From NCBI GenBank assembly GCA_009780065.1, contig WRAS01000002.1, positions 1 through 64,000 on the forward strand: a stretch of 64,000 nt of DNA. The letters run 5' to 3'. This DNA is from Bacillota bacterium. Its GTDB lineage: Bacteria > Bacillota > Clostridia > Christensenellales > UBA1242. Under the pieces are notes generated by a model. The model was not told the DNA's origin. It worked only from the letters and a program-made list of their open reading frames with translations, and did not search any database. How positions within the stretch are numbered: position 1 is the stretch's first letter; the number at the start of each line of letters is the position of its first letter. Below, in pieces: positions 8,080 through 15,890 of the stretch. The position numbers and the translations under genes were made by a program.

Positions 8080-9031
8080 CTTTAAATTTCAACCCAATAA
8101 TTGCACTGGCGGCTATCATGGCTGCGTTGTCTCCAGTGTATTTCATTTCTGGGAAATATACTTTAACACCAATGTTTCTGCATTCTTCGGCAAGACGGTT
8201 TCTCAGATGCTTGTTCGCACTTACACCGCCGCTAACGGTCAAAACTTTTATTTTAGAATCTTTAAGTAACCGTAAACATTTGTATATAATTTGTTCTACC
8301 GCCTCAACCTGGAAACTGGCGGCGATTTTTCTTTTGTCAATTTGGCGACCTGCCATTTGTTCACGATTGATATAATTCAACACCGCCGTTTTAAGTCCGC
8401 TGTACGAAAACCCTTTGATCTTGTAATTTGGACGTGCAACAAAATTAATTAACTCGCCCATGTATTCATCCGCCAATTTTGATATCACAGGCCCGCCTGG
8501 ATATTCCAACCCCATAACACGCGCAACCTTGTCAAATGCTTCACCAATTGCGTCATCCACCGTGCGTTCAATTTCAGTTACAATCCCATTCGCATCAACA
8601 TCATATAGCGAGGTATGCCCGCCGCTGACTACCAACGCGATATGCTCTTTAAATCTCTCGCCCGTTAGTGCGATACTTGCAATATGTCCAAGTATATGAT
8701 GCACCCGAATAAACGGCACACCCAACGCAACCGCCAACGCCTCCCCAAAAACACGCCCCACCATAACGGCGCCTGGCAGCCCTGGCTCCACAGTCGTTGC
8801 AACCACAGAGACATCCTTAAGTTCAATACCCGCCTCACGTATCGCCGCTTGTACAACTTTGTCTATTCCCTTTACATGATTGCGGCTGGCAATCTCGGGC
8901 ACTACCCCACCGAATTCTTTGTGAATATCAATTTGACTTAAAACAACGTTGGCTAGTACATGCAAATCTTCACCCAGCACTGCCGCCGCAGTTTCATCAC
9001 ACGATGTTTCAATTCCTAAAATATATTTCAT
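8072..9031 (-). CDS. tsaD: tRNA N6-adenosine threonylcarbamoyltransferase TsaD
   Basis: About 319 residues starting at MKYILGIETSCDET, the family's canonical N terminus. Upstream in-frame residues overlap prfB and are rejected. TsaD completes t6A37 synthesis on ANN-decoding tRNAs, with TsaB/TsaE. Visible landmarks are the ASKHA-type ETSCDET loop, GVVPEIASRNH, the HHILGH metal motif, VSGGHTSLY, PGGPVIS and VSGGVSANKHLR. The gene starts 8 bp after prfB ends, so the two are likely cotranscribed. Confidence 0.95.
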   Translation of the reverse strand: MKYILGIETSCDETAAAVLGEDLHVLANVVLSQIDIHKEFGGVVPEIASRNHVKGIDKVVQAAIREAGIELKDVSVVATTVEPGLPGAVMVGRVFGEALAVALGVPFIRVHHILGHIASIALTGERFKEHIALVVSGGHTSLYDVDANGIVTEIERTVDDAIGEAFDKVARVMGLEYPGGPVISKLADEYMGELINFVARPNYKIKGFSYSGLKTAVLNYINREQMAGRQIDKRKIAASFQVEAVEQIIYKCLRLLKDSKIKVLTVSGGVSANKHLRNRLAEECRNIGVKVYFPEMKYTGDNAAMIAASAIIGLKFKVT

Positions 9032-9039
9032 CTTTTCAC

Positions 9040-10080
9040 CTACTTGCTCTGCAACAGCAACCATGCATCACTAAATCCTTTTAGGTCTCCATCGATTACT
9101 TTTTGTACGTTACTGGTTTCATAACCTGTTCTGTGATCTTTGACCAAAGTATACGGACAAAATACATACGAACGAATTTGTGAGCCCCATTCAATTTTTT
9201 GTTGAACAGGTTGCAGATTTTTTACCTTTCTGCGTTCGTTTTCATAATGCAAAAATTCCAATTTGGAAACCAAATTCTGCATCGCTGTTTGTCTGTTTTG
9301 AATCTGGCTTCGTCCATTTTGGCACGTTACCACCACGCCAGTTGGAATGTGGGTTATACGCACCGCACTCTCTGTTCGGTTAACGTGTTGTCCGCCTGCA
9401 CCACTGGCACGATATACATCCACACGTAAATCTTTATCCTCAATCACTAAATTAGTTTTTTCAATTACGGGAACAACCTCCACCGCACAAAAACTTGTGT
9501 GCCTTCTTGCATTGCTGTCAAACGGAGATATCCGTACAAGACGATGAACGCCGCCCTCGCTCTTTAATATGCCGTATGCATTATGGCCTTTGACGGTTAA
9601 ACTTGCCCCCTTTATTCCGGCACCATCACCATCCAGACGATCCGTAACCTCGTAGTTAAAATCACACTCCTCGCAAAATCTTGTCAGCATCCGCATAACA
9701 ATCTCCGCCCAATCTTGGGCTTCTGTGCCACCTGCACCCGCCGTTATATTTATCACAACATCGTTTGCATCATATTTCTCGCTAAGCAGCGTTGCCATAT
9801 AAAACGCCTCGAATATGGTATTTAATCGGTCGAACTCATCTTTCAATTCATCATCAGAAAAAAGTTTCGCCAGTTCCAGTAATTCCGTATATCCGCCAAC
9901 CAAACCCTTGTATCTGGCAATAAAATCACCAATCGCGGTGATCTTTTTATTTCGACCTATGTCATTCCAATCGGCTTCTTGTTCCACCTTTAATCGACCA
10001 AGTTCATCCTCACGCGTCTTTATCATAGACACAAATGATGATAACTTGTCCAGGTTATCGTTAACAACACGTAAATCCAT
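9040..10080 (-). CDS. prfB: Peptide chain release factor 2
   Basis: The protein has 346 residues and terminates translation at UGA/UAA. The GGQ motif sits in RASGAGGQHVNRTES and the SPF stop-recognition tripeptide in RISPFDSNARR. The reading frame is continuous from ATG. The in-frame UGA programmed frameshift near codon 25, which autoregulates most prfB genes, is absent, and the N terminus is about 20 residues shorter than E. coli RF2. The ATG follows TATGAT (10086-10091) by 5 nt with TTGACG 18 bp upstream, so the message is leaderless. Confidence 0.95.
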   Translation of the reverse strand: MDLRVVNDNLDKLSSFVSMIKTREDELGRLKVEQEADWNDIGRNKKITAIGDFIARYKGLVGGYTELLELAKLFSDDELKDEFDRLNTIFEAFYMATLLSEKYDANDVVINITAGAGGTEAQDWAEIVMRMLTRFCEECDFNYEVTDRLDGDGAGIKGASLTVKGHNAYGILKSEGGVHRLVRISPFDSNARRHTSFCAVEVVPVIEKTNLVIEDKDLRVDVYRASGAGGQHVNRTESAVRITHIPTGVVVTCQNGRSQIQNRQTAMQNLVSKLEFLHYENERRKVKNLQPVQQKIEWGSQIRSYVFCPYTLVKDHRTGYETSNVQKVIDGDLKGFSDAWLLLQSK

Positions 10081-10085
10081 AACCC

Positions 10086-10125
10086 ATCATAGATGAAAAA
10101 AGGTGACCTCGTCAAGTCACCTTTT
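10086..10125 (-). promoter_or_regulatory. prfB promoter embedded in a terminator hairpin
   Basis: On the minus strand a perfect 10-bp stem AAAAGGTGAC/GTCACCTTTT (10098-10125) followed by TTC forms an intrinsic terminator for the upstream isc unit. The 8-nt loop contains TTGACG (10110-10115), the -35 box, and the 3' arm plus T-run form the 18-bp spacer to TATGAT (10086-10091). Both functions use the same 40 bp. Confidence 0.65.
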
Positions 10126-10218
10126 ATGTTTTTGATCTTGGGAATTTTTTACAAAAAATATTAATATCCAATTAATGCCACAAAGTTTGTATTATAACAC
10201 ACCAACTTGCTCGCATTT

Positions 10219-10611
10219 TTATTTCGCATTCTTTTTTGCTTCTCTTTCTTGACGCTTTTTAAAATCCTTTATTGCCTCGGCAATGGCTTCTTGCGCAAGT
10301 ACGCTGCAATGTACCTTTTGTGCGGGTACATCTTGCAAAATATTCAACACGTCTTTGTTTGTGACCTTTAACGCCTGTTCAATTGTTTTGCCTTTTATTA
10401 AATCACACGCAACATCGGTAGACGCAATCGCCGCCACACAACCGAATGTTTTGAACTTTGCATCTTTTATTACGTTGCCTTCGACCAAGATATATATCTT
10501 CATCACATCACCGCACTTTGCGTTCCCTGCAACCCCAACACCGCTTGCACCTTTTAGCATGCCTGCGTTCTTGGCTTCTTTGAATATCTTCATTATATTT
10601 TCGTTATACAT
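10219..10611 (-). CDS. iscU: Iron-sulfur cluster scaffold IscU/NifU-like
   Basis: The protein has 130 residues and assembles Fe-S clusters from sulfur delivered by the cysteine desulfurase. The three ligand cysteines are present: Cys33 (NAKCGD), Cys58 (TFGCVAAIAS) and Cys102 (KVHCSVLA). A Lys-rich tail ends the protein. It lies 11 bp downstream of iscS on the same strand. The absence of sufBCD or iscA locally means only the desulfurase-scaffold pair can be claimed. Confidence 0.92.
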   Translation of the reverse strand: MYNENIMKIFKEAKNAGMLKGASGVGVAGNAKCGDVMKIYILVEGNVIKDAKFKTFGCVAAIASTDVACDLIKGKTIEQALKVTNKDVLNILQDVPAQKVHCSVLAQEAIAEAIKDFKKRQEREAKKNAK

Positions 10612-10622
10612 AATTTCCCCTT

Positions 10623-11777
10623 TTACTTTGCCTTTACTGCACTAATTGAACGCAATCTTTTAATAATTTTTACAAGTTCCACAACGACATAGTCAATGTC
10701 TTCCCTTGTGGTATTTCGCCCTAAACTGAAACGTATTGAACTTTGGTTCAATCCATCCTCCACACCCATAGCACTTAAAACATGGCTTGGTTCCAATACA
10801 TTTGAATTACATGCACTACCGGTACTTGCGGCAATTCCCACCATATCCAGCATAATCAAAATGGCCTCACCTTCGGCACCCGCAAAACTAAGGTTAACAT
10901 TGTTTACCAGCCTTTGTGTCTTATGTCCGTTAAGGTATACGTTTGGAATTTTTTCCTGAACCTGAGAAATCATGTATTCACGCAAGGTCTTTATACGCCC
11001 GTTATTGACGCCAGAGTCCCTCATAGTTATTTCCACCGCAGCACCAAAACCAACAATTCCCGGTACGTTTAATGTACCCGCACGGCGATTGCGTTCTTGG
11101 TGTCCACCATGCATAAACTTGTCTACTTTGAATCCATCGCGGACGTACAACGCACCCACACCTTTTGGCCCGTAAACTTTGTGTGAGGACAATGACAACG
11201 CATCAATTTTCATCTCTTTGACATTCATCATAATACTGCCAAGTGCTTGTGCCGCATCTGTGTGAAACGGAACACCTCTTTGCTCGCAAAGAGATGCAAT
11301 CGAGTTTATATATTGAATTGTTCCGACCTCGTTATTTGCGGTCATCACACTAACCAATGATGCGGGCTTAGACAAACGCGCCACCAAGTCATTCATGGAA
11401 AGCAGACCATCAGAACCAACTTTTATATATTCCACAATGTAACCATCTTTTTCCAGTTGCGCACATGTTTCCATAATAGACTGGTGCTCGATCGCAGAGA
11501 CCAACACGCGCTTATGCGGGCAATTTCTTACAATCCCATTAAGAATCCAGTTATTAGATTCCGTGGCACCGCTGGTAAAGTAAATTTCTTGCGGTTTCGC
11601 ATTTATTGCGGCAGCAATTTTTGCACGCGCTTCACTAACCGCTTTTTCCGCTATTCGTCCATATGAATGCAAAGATGCCGCGTTACCGTGCTCGTTAGTA
11701 AAAAATGGAATCATGGCTTGCAATGCATCTGCGTTGGTATATGTCGTTGCGGCGTTATCTAAATAAATTCTTTTCAT
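10623..11777 (-). CDS. iscS: Cysteine desulfurase (IscS/NifS family)
   Basis: The protein has 384 residues. This PLP enzyme turns cysteine into alanine plus persulfide for Fe-S and thio-tRNA synthesis. Key features are IYLDNAATT at the N terminus, EHQS (97-100), the PLP Lys200 in SSHKVYGPKG, and the active-site Cys322 in TGSACNSNVLEPSH. TTGACT (11811-11816) and TATAAT (11788-11793) with a 17-bp spacer lie immediately upstream, leaving only a few nt of leader. It heads the iscS-iscU unit. Confidence 0.95.
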   Translation of the reverse strand: MKRIYLDNAATTYTNADALQAMIPFFTNEHGNAASLHSYGRIAEKAVSEARAKIAAAINAKPQEIYFTSGATESNNWILNGIVRNCPHKRVLVSAIEHQSIMETCAQLEKDGYIVEYIKVGSDGLLSMNDLVARLSKPASLVSVMTANNEVGTIQYINSIASLCEQRGVPFHTDAAQALGSIMMNVKEMKIDALSLSSHKVYGPKGVGALYVRDGFKVDKFMHGGHQERNRRAGTLNVPGIVGFGAAVEITMRDSGVNNGRIKTLREYMISQVQEKIPNVYLNGHKTQRLVNNVNLSFAGAEGEAILIMLDMVGIAASTGSACNSNVLEPSHVLSAMGVEDGLNQSSIRFSLGRNTTREDIDYVVVELVKIIKRLRSISAVKAK

Positions 11778-11886
11778 AATTATATTGATTATACGCTTTT
11801 TTGATTAAAAAGTCAATATTAACTGTTTGGCAAAATGCCAAAAAATTTTGTTTGCAATTTGTTTTTATCTCGTCTATGATATCTGC

Positions 11887-12192
11887 ATGAAAGAAATTAC
11901 ACAAGCAATGTTGCAAGACGAAATTGCAACCGGAAACACAATTTTAAAATTCTTCAGTCTGTCATGCGGAAATTGCAAATTACAAGAAAAAATTCTAAGT
12001 GACTTGGCAACAGAACACGCATCAATCAAATTCATCAAAATAGATACCGCAAAAGCAACCGAAGCAATAGAAAAGTATGATGTAATGTCTTTACCAGCAC
12101 TAGCATTCATTAAAGATGGTAACACATTAGAAGTCACCAGTGGCCTTAAACCAAAGGTCGTTGTCGCAAAAAAGATTGTCGAGTTATTTTAA
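11887..12192 (+). CDS. Thioredoxin-like protein
   Basis: About 101 residues with a redox motif C27-GN-C30 and cis-Pro70 in SLPALAF. Classical TrxA has WCGPC; here it is SCGNC, so the redox potential may differ. The upstream extension to 11827 is rejected. The ATG at 11887 follows TATGAT (11875-11880) by 6 nt, with TTGCAA 17 bp above it, giving a leaderless start. It is divergent from iscS, which suggests but does not prove a role in sulfur or redox handling. Confidence 0.85.
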   Translation: MKEITQAMLQDEIATGNTILKFFSLSCGNCKLQEKILSDLATEHASIKFIKIDTAKATEAIEKYDVMSLPALAFIKDGNTLEVTSGLKPKVVVAKKIVELF

Positions 12193-12193
12193 T

Positions 12194-12763
12194 TTATCTT
12201 TGCCAACAATTGTACAACAATTCCGTTTTAATATCGTTTCTAATCATTTTACCAGAGAATGCAAGCCGTTTGTTTGGATATTTGCTTTTGAACTCGTCTC
12301 CAATTTTGTTCAAAGTAAATCCGCTTCCCTGATAAAACTTTCTCAATCTTTCCCAGTCTTCTGATTTCAATACATCTTCAGGCTGAATAAACCCTGAAAT
12401 ATTTGATAGACCAATGAACCTAGACTGTGCCGCTAAACCACCTTTTAATAATGACGTACCAATACCCGCATCGCGTTTTTCTGGGTGCACTTTAATTTCT
12501 CTAATAAAACAATCCTTTCGTACAGCATCCATTTCCATAATGCCTAAAAAATCATCAAAGGCTGAAATATGCTTTGGAAGATTTTTTGGTTTGTATCTTG
12601 CAATGTTATCCAAAAAACCTATCAATCTATTTGAATCAAACTCAGAGGTACACAAAACACGCGAAAAGGACTCACCATCTGAATGGGCTTGACTTTCAAA
12701 CAATAGTTGAAAAGGCTCTTGCCCTTTAACTTCACAATCAAACGCAGCAACCTTAAGTTTCAT
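12194..12763 (-). CDS. GNAT-like N-acetyltransferase, paralog A
   Basis: The protein has 189 residues. A GNAT acetyl-CoA motif is visible at IKVHPEKRDAGIGTSLLKGG, and LRKFYQGSGF near the C terminus matches the GNAT FYxxxGF strand. It is paralogous to the next gene at 12999-13592 over the whole length, including MAAFDCEVKGQ-PFQLL at the N terminus and ISGFIQPEDVL. The substrate is unknown. It has a sigma-A promoter, TTGACA (12793-12798) and TAAAAT (12770-12775) at 17 bp, with ATG 6 nt after the -10 and no ribosome-binding site. Confidence 0.65.
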   Translation of the reverse strand: MKLKVAAFDCEVKGQEPFQLLFESQAHSDGESFSRVLCTSEFDSNRLIGFLDNIARYKPKNLPKHISAFDDFLGIMEMDAVRKDCFIREIKVHPEKRDAGIGTSLLKGGLAAQSRFIGLSNISGFIQPEDVLKSEDWERLRKFYQGSGFTLNKIGDEFKSKYPNKRLAFSGKMIRNDIKTELLYNCWQR

Positions 12764-12860
12764 GAGTAAATTTTATCACTAATTATAGAAATTGTCAATA
12801 TAGACCATTTCCAAAGTACGGCAACAGCATTTGAAATTGAAAAGCGCAAAGGTAATAAAC

Positions 12861-12962
12861 TAGATGTTATTTCTTCGAAAAAAGCGTTAGGAGGGGTCTG
12901 GGGAGGGTATCGTAAACCCTCCCCAGTGGCTTTTTGGTTCTTTTTGCCACACAAAAAGAACA
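12861..12962. repeat. Mosaic intergenic repeat, copy 3
   Basis: A GGGGAGGG/CCCTCCCC hairpin is flanked by the shared motifs ATGTTATTTCTTC and GGTTCTTTTTG...CAAAAAGAAC. It lies between the two GNAT paralogs, at the 3' end of the second, in the same orientation relative to the minus-strand stop codon as the copies at 1 and 4051. Confidence 0.7.
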
Positions 12963-12998
12963 ATAATTACTATCACTACGAATTATCCACTCATAAAA

Positions 12999-13592
12999 TT
13001 AAAATCGTCTCTTCCACCCTTCGTACAATATTTTTGTCTTTGCGGTACTCTTACTCATCATACCTGGAAACCTAAGTTTCTCGTTTGGATACCTCGCCTT
13101 TATTTCTGCTCCATCAACACTAAAACCATTTTTTCTGTAAAATCTTCGCAATTGTTCCCATGAATCAATATTTAATATTTCTTCTGGCCTTATAAAACCT
13201 GAAATGCTGGACAACCTTGTCGCTAACTTTGATTGTGCCGCAAAACCACCAGACAACAATGTCGAACCCAGACCCTCACCACGTTTCTTTGGGTTAACCG
13301 TAATATCTAAAATATAAGAATTTCCACCCGTCGTTTCGGTTTCCATAATCCCCAAAAATTCATCAAAGAAACCATAATAATCATGATCAGGGTCATGAAC
13401 ATCAAGACTCATGTGCTTGCCACTTGTCATCTCGTCCAAGAATTTTATTAATCCATTGGAATCCAGTTCCGACGTACAAATAATTTTTGAACCTGAATCC
13501 CCATGAGAAAAAATATCACTTTTACATAACAGTTGAAACGGTGCCTGTCCCTTAATTTCGCAATCAAATGCAGCCATCTTTAATTTACTCAT
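12999..13592 (-). CDS. GNAT-like N-acetyltransferase, paralog B
   Basis: About 197 residues, paralogous to the gene at 12194-12763. The acetyl-CoA loop is NPKKRGEGLGSTLLSGG and the C-terminal strand is LRRFYRKNGF. The duplication includes the promoter region: TTGACA (13622-13627), 17 bp, TAAGAT (13599-13604), then ATG after 6 nt. About 50 bp upstream of this is also near-identical between copies. The target of acetylation is unknown. Confidence 0.65.
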   Translation of the reverse strand: MSKLKMAAFDCEIKGQAPFQLLCKSDIFSHGDSGSKIICTSELDSNGLIKFLDEMTSGKHMSLDVHDPDHDYYGFFDEFLGIMETETTGGNSYILDITVNPKKRGEGLGSTLLSGGFAAQSKLATRLSSISGFIRPEEILNIDSWEQLRRFYRKNGFSVDGAEIKARYPNEKLRFPGMMSKSTAKTKILYEGWKRRF

Positions 13593-13684
13593 ACGTAAAT
13601 CTTATCATCAATTATAGAAATTGTCAATACAGACTATTTCCAAAGCACAACAACAGCATTTGAAATTAGACATTAATGATACAT

Positions 13685-13773
13685 CACTCACCAGTACTCT
13701 TTACAATAAAGCGTTTGTGGGGGTTTGGGGGGAATCGCAACCCCCCAGCTTTTTTGTCACACAAAAAAGAAAA
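13685..13773. repeat. Mosaic intergenic repeat, copy 4
   Basis: It begins ACTCACCAGTACTCTTTACAA and carries GGGGGG/CCCCCC hairpin arms around AATCGCAA, then a T-run and TTTTTTGTC/CACAAAAAAG. Nearly identical copies lie at 18.3 and 22.37 kb. It is immediately 3' of the dipicolinate synthase gene on the minus strand. Confidence 0.75.
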
Positions 13774-13799
13774 AGTAATTTTTACATTAAAGAACACTT

Positions 13800-15140
13800 T
13801 CACGATATAATCGGCTGTACCTGCCTTCCTTTCAATGCCCCCTCGATTGTCGCACCAACCTTTGAAAAATCACAAATTATCGAATATGGCTTTCCGTGCG
13901 GATCGTCCTGAGAAAATGGGACGAAGTAATAATTTTTACGTGCCAACAATTTACCAATGTTCTCGGCATTACCGCTCAGGGCATCATTTGTGGACATCCC
14001 AATTATGCATGGCTTGTCATTACGCAGCAATGCCTTTACCGCCATTGTTACGGGCGTATCCGTTATACCGTTCGCCAATTTAGCAATCGTGTTCCCCGTC
14101 GCCGGAAACACAACAGACGCAACGACACGCTTATTTGAACTCAATGTCTCGCTGTGTGCGATTGATGATATAATCCGATTGCCTGTAATCTCTTGTAAAC
14201 TTTGTTTGAATGTATCAATGTTGGTAAAACGATTCTTTACGTCCGCATTGCCACTGATACATGGAATCACATTATACGTTTGTACCAATTCCTGCAACAC
14301 AGGAATTAATTTAAGGTAACTACACGAACTACCTGTTATGCATAACACTATGGACGGCTTTTGTGTGGTTTGCTTTACATAGCGATTTATCGTATTGTAT
14401 ACCGCTTTGGCAGATTCCTGGGGAAAATATCGACCAGGCAACGATGGTTCAATTATATAATCGAAAATAGATTTATCCAATTTACCAAAATCAAAGCCAT
14501 ACGGCGCAGACGCCAATTCATATATGGCTGGATTCACCGCCAACTCGGACTCTTTGCAATTTGGGCACGCAAGTAGCCGTCTTAACATATCCTCGGTAAT
14601 TAATTTTTTTGGGATTGTATTCACAATTATATCAAAACGCCCCAACTCTACTTGCTCGAAATAGGCACGCTCGCCATATGCTTTTACAAGTTGTTCTTTC
14701 TTGTGCTTGTTAAAGTTCAGAATACTTATTTTCATACCCGCTAAAACTTCTTCTAACTCGTACGTTAATTTACCCCAACCAATTATCAAAATTTCTTTTT
14801 CTTTGATTTCTCCAAAGCGCTTTTCCAAAATTTCTTTAAAAGCAACCGCGGTCAATCGATTATTCTCACGCACGAATTCTTCATCATCGTTTAGTGACAC
14901 GTACTTATTATCACAACCAACTTCCATCTGTTTTGTATAACCAAACACCACCGTGCCTTTTGGCAACGCCTCCAACACATCCGGTGCAATTTCACATCGC
15001 GGCTCGATAAAGGCAATCCCACCATCACTGCAATCCTTACCCCGTGCAAAGTCATAAATATTCGAATCAGAAAATAACTTACAAACTTCATTAACGCGTT
15101 TGTCTTTTGAATTCTTGTTCACAAAAATGTTTTTAGTCAT
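13800..15140 (-). CDS. dpaAB: Dipicolinate synthase, subunits A and B fused (SpoVFA-SpoVFB)
   Basis: About 446 residues from MTKNIFVNKN. The N-terminal half is SpoVFA-like: an N-terminal Asp/Ser-rich domain, then a Rossmann part with ILIIGWGKLTYEL and FDIIVNTIPKKLI. From about residue 260 a flavoprotein domain like SpoVFB follows: IVLCITGSSCSYLK, VASVVFPATGNTIAKLANG, DTPVTMAVKALLRN, FVPFSQDDPHGKP. Together they make dipicolinic acid from dihydrodipicolinate in the mother cell. In Bacillus these are two adjacent genes; here they are one continuous frame. Upstream in-frame sequence to 15191 is rejected because it overlaps the divergent gene. A weak CATANNNT-like mother-cell -10 (CATATATC) lies next to the start. 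Confidence 0.88.
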   Translation of the reverse strand: MTKNIFVNKNSKDKRVNEVCKLFSDSNIYDFARGKDCSDGGIAFIEPRCEIAPDVLEALPKGTVVFGYTKQMEVGCDNKYVSLNDDEEFVRENNRLTAVAFKEILEKRFGEIKEKEILIIGWGKLTYELEEVLAGMKISILNFNKHKKEQLVKAYGERAYFEQVELGRFDIIVNTIPKKLITEDMLRRLLACPNCKESELAVNPAIYELASAPYGFDFGKLDKSIFDYIIEPSLPGRYFPQESAKAVYNTINRYVKQTTQKPSIVLCITGSSCSYLKLIPVLQELVQTYNVIPCISGNADVKNRFTNIDTFKQSLQEITGNRIISSIAHSETLSSNKRVVASVVFPATGNTIAKLANGITDTPVTMAVKALLRNDKPCIIGMSTNDALSGNAENIGKLLARKNYYFVPFSQDDPHGKPYSIICDFSKVGATIEGALKGRQVQPIIS

Positions 15141-15150
15141 ATATTGATAT

Positions 15151-15708
15151 ATGAAAATACGTAACAGAAAGATATTCATGGGTTCCAACACCCCCGACGG
15201 ATTTATCGGTTTTCATGACCAAATTGTGGATGCATATGGATTGAAAAAACTTTACATTTTAAAAGGCTGTTCCGGCAGCGGTAAATCAACATTCATTAAA
15301 AACTTTGTAAAAACCATCACTGATAACATCAAAACAGATATCACCGTGGATTGGATAATTTGCAGTGCCGACCCAACCTCCATTGACGGCGCCATAATCC
15401 AAGACATTGGTGTCGGCATAATCGATGGAACATTCCCACACATAACCGACCCAAAATACCCCGCACTTGTGGATGAAATCATCGACCTAGGAAAATTTAT
15501 CAATATCAACAAAGTAAAAAAATCCAGAGACGAACTAGAAAATCTTATTTATCAAAAAAAGTCATACTACAAACTTGCATACGAAAATTTGGACCTCGCC
15601 CGCAAAAAACATGCCGAGATTGAATCCGCATACATCCCCGCCATGAACTTTGATGAAATCAACAAACTATGTGATGAGTTGTCAGCAAAAACAGTGCAAA
15701 CAAAATAA
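15151..15708 (+). CDS. P-loop ATPase resembling the N-terminal half of the PRK06851 family
   Basis: The protein has 185 residues. A SNTPDGFIGF start is followed by Walker A ILKGCSGSGKST (about 33-44), the segment DWIICSADPTSIDGAII, and a C-terminal helical part ending AYIPAMNFDEIN. From memory, this matches the first half of a two-P-loop family of about 370 residues found in spore-forming Clostridia and Bacilli. The second half is absent, and a mosaic repeat begins right after the stop. It may be a natural short form or a truncation. ATG follows TATATT by 5 nt, divergent from dpaAB across only 10 bp, so the two share a promoter region. The function is unknown. Confidence 0.6.
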   Translation: MKIRNRKIFMGSNTPDGFIGFHDQIVDAYGLKKLYILKGCSGSGKSTFIKNFVKTITDNIKTDITVDWIICSADPTSIDGAIIQDIGVGIIDGTFPHITDPKYPALVDEIIDLGKFININKVKKSRDELENLIYQKKSYYKLAYENLDLARKKHAEIESAYIPAMNFDEINKLCDELSAKTVQTK

Positions 15709-15720
15709 ACAAACCACATA

Positions 15721-15882
15721 AAATATATTTATCCTTAATGCATGGGGTGTCAAGAGGGGCCTCGCTAGCCCCTCTTGGAGTTTTTTGATGACCCGTGCGC
15801 TACGCGCACATTTATATCTTTCTTTTATGTCCAAGAAACCTTCTAGGTTTCTTATTCTTTTTTGATCCTCAAAAAAGAATAA
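15721..15882. repeat. Mosaic intergenic repeat, copy 5 (composite)
   Basis: It combines the AAGAGGGG/CCCCTCTT hairpin of copy 2 with the GACCC...GTGCGCTACGCGCAC and GAAACCTTCTAGGTTTC modules of copy 1, in the same order and orientation. It ends CTCAAAAAAGAAT next to the hslU stop codon. It sits between the convergent ATPase and hslU genes. Confidence 0.75.
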
Positions 15883-15890
15883 GATTAATT

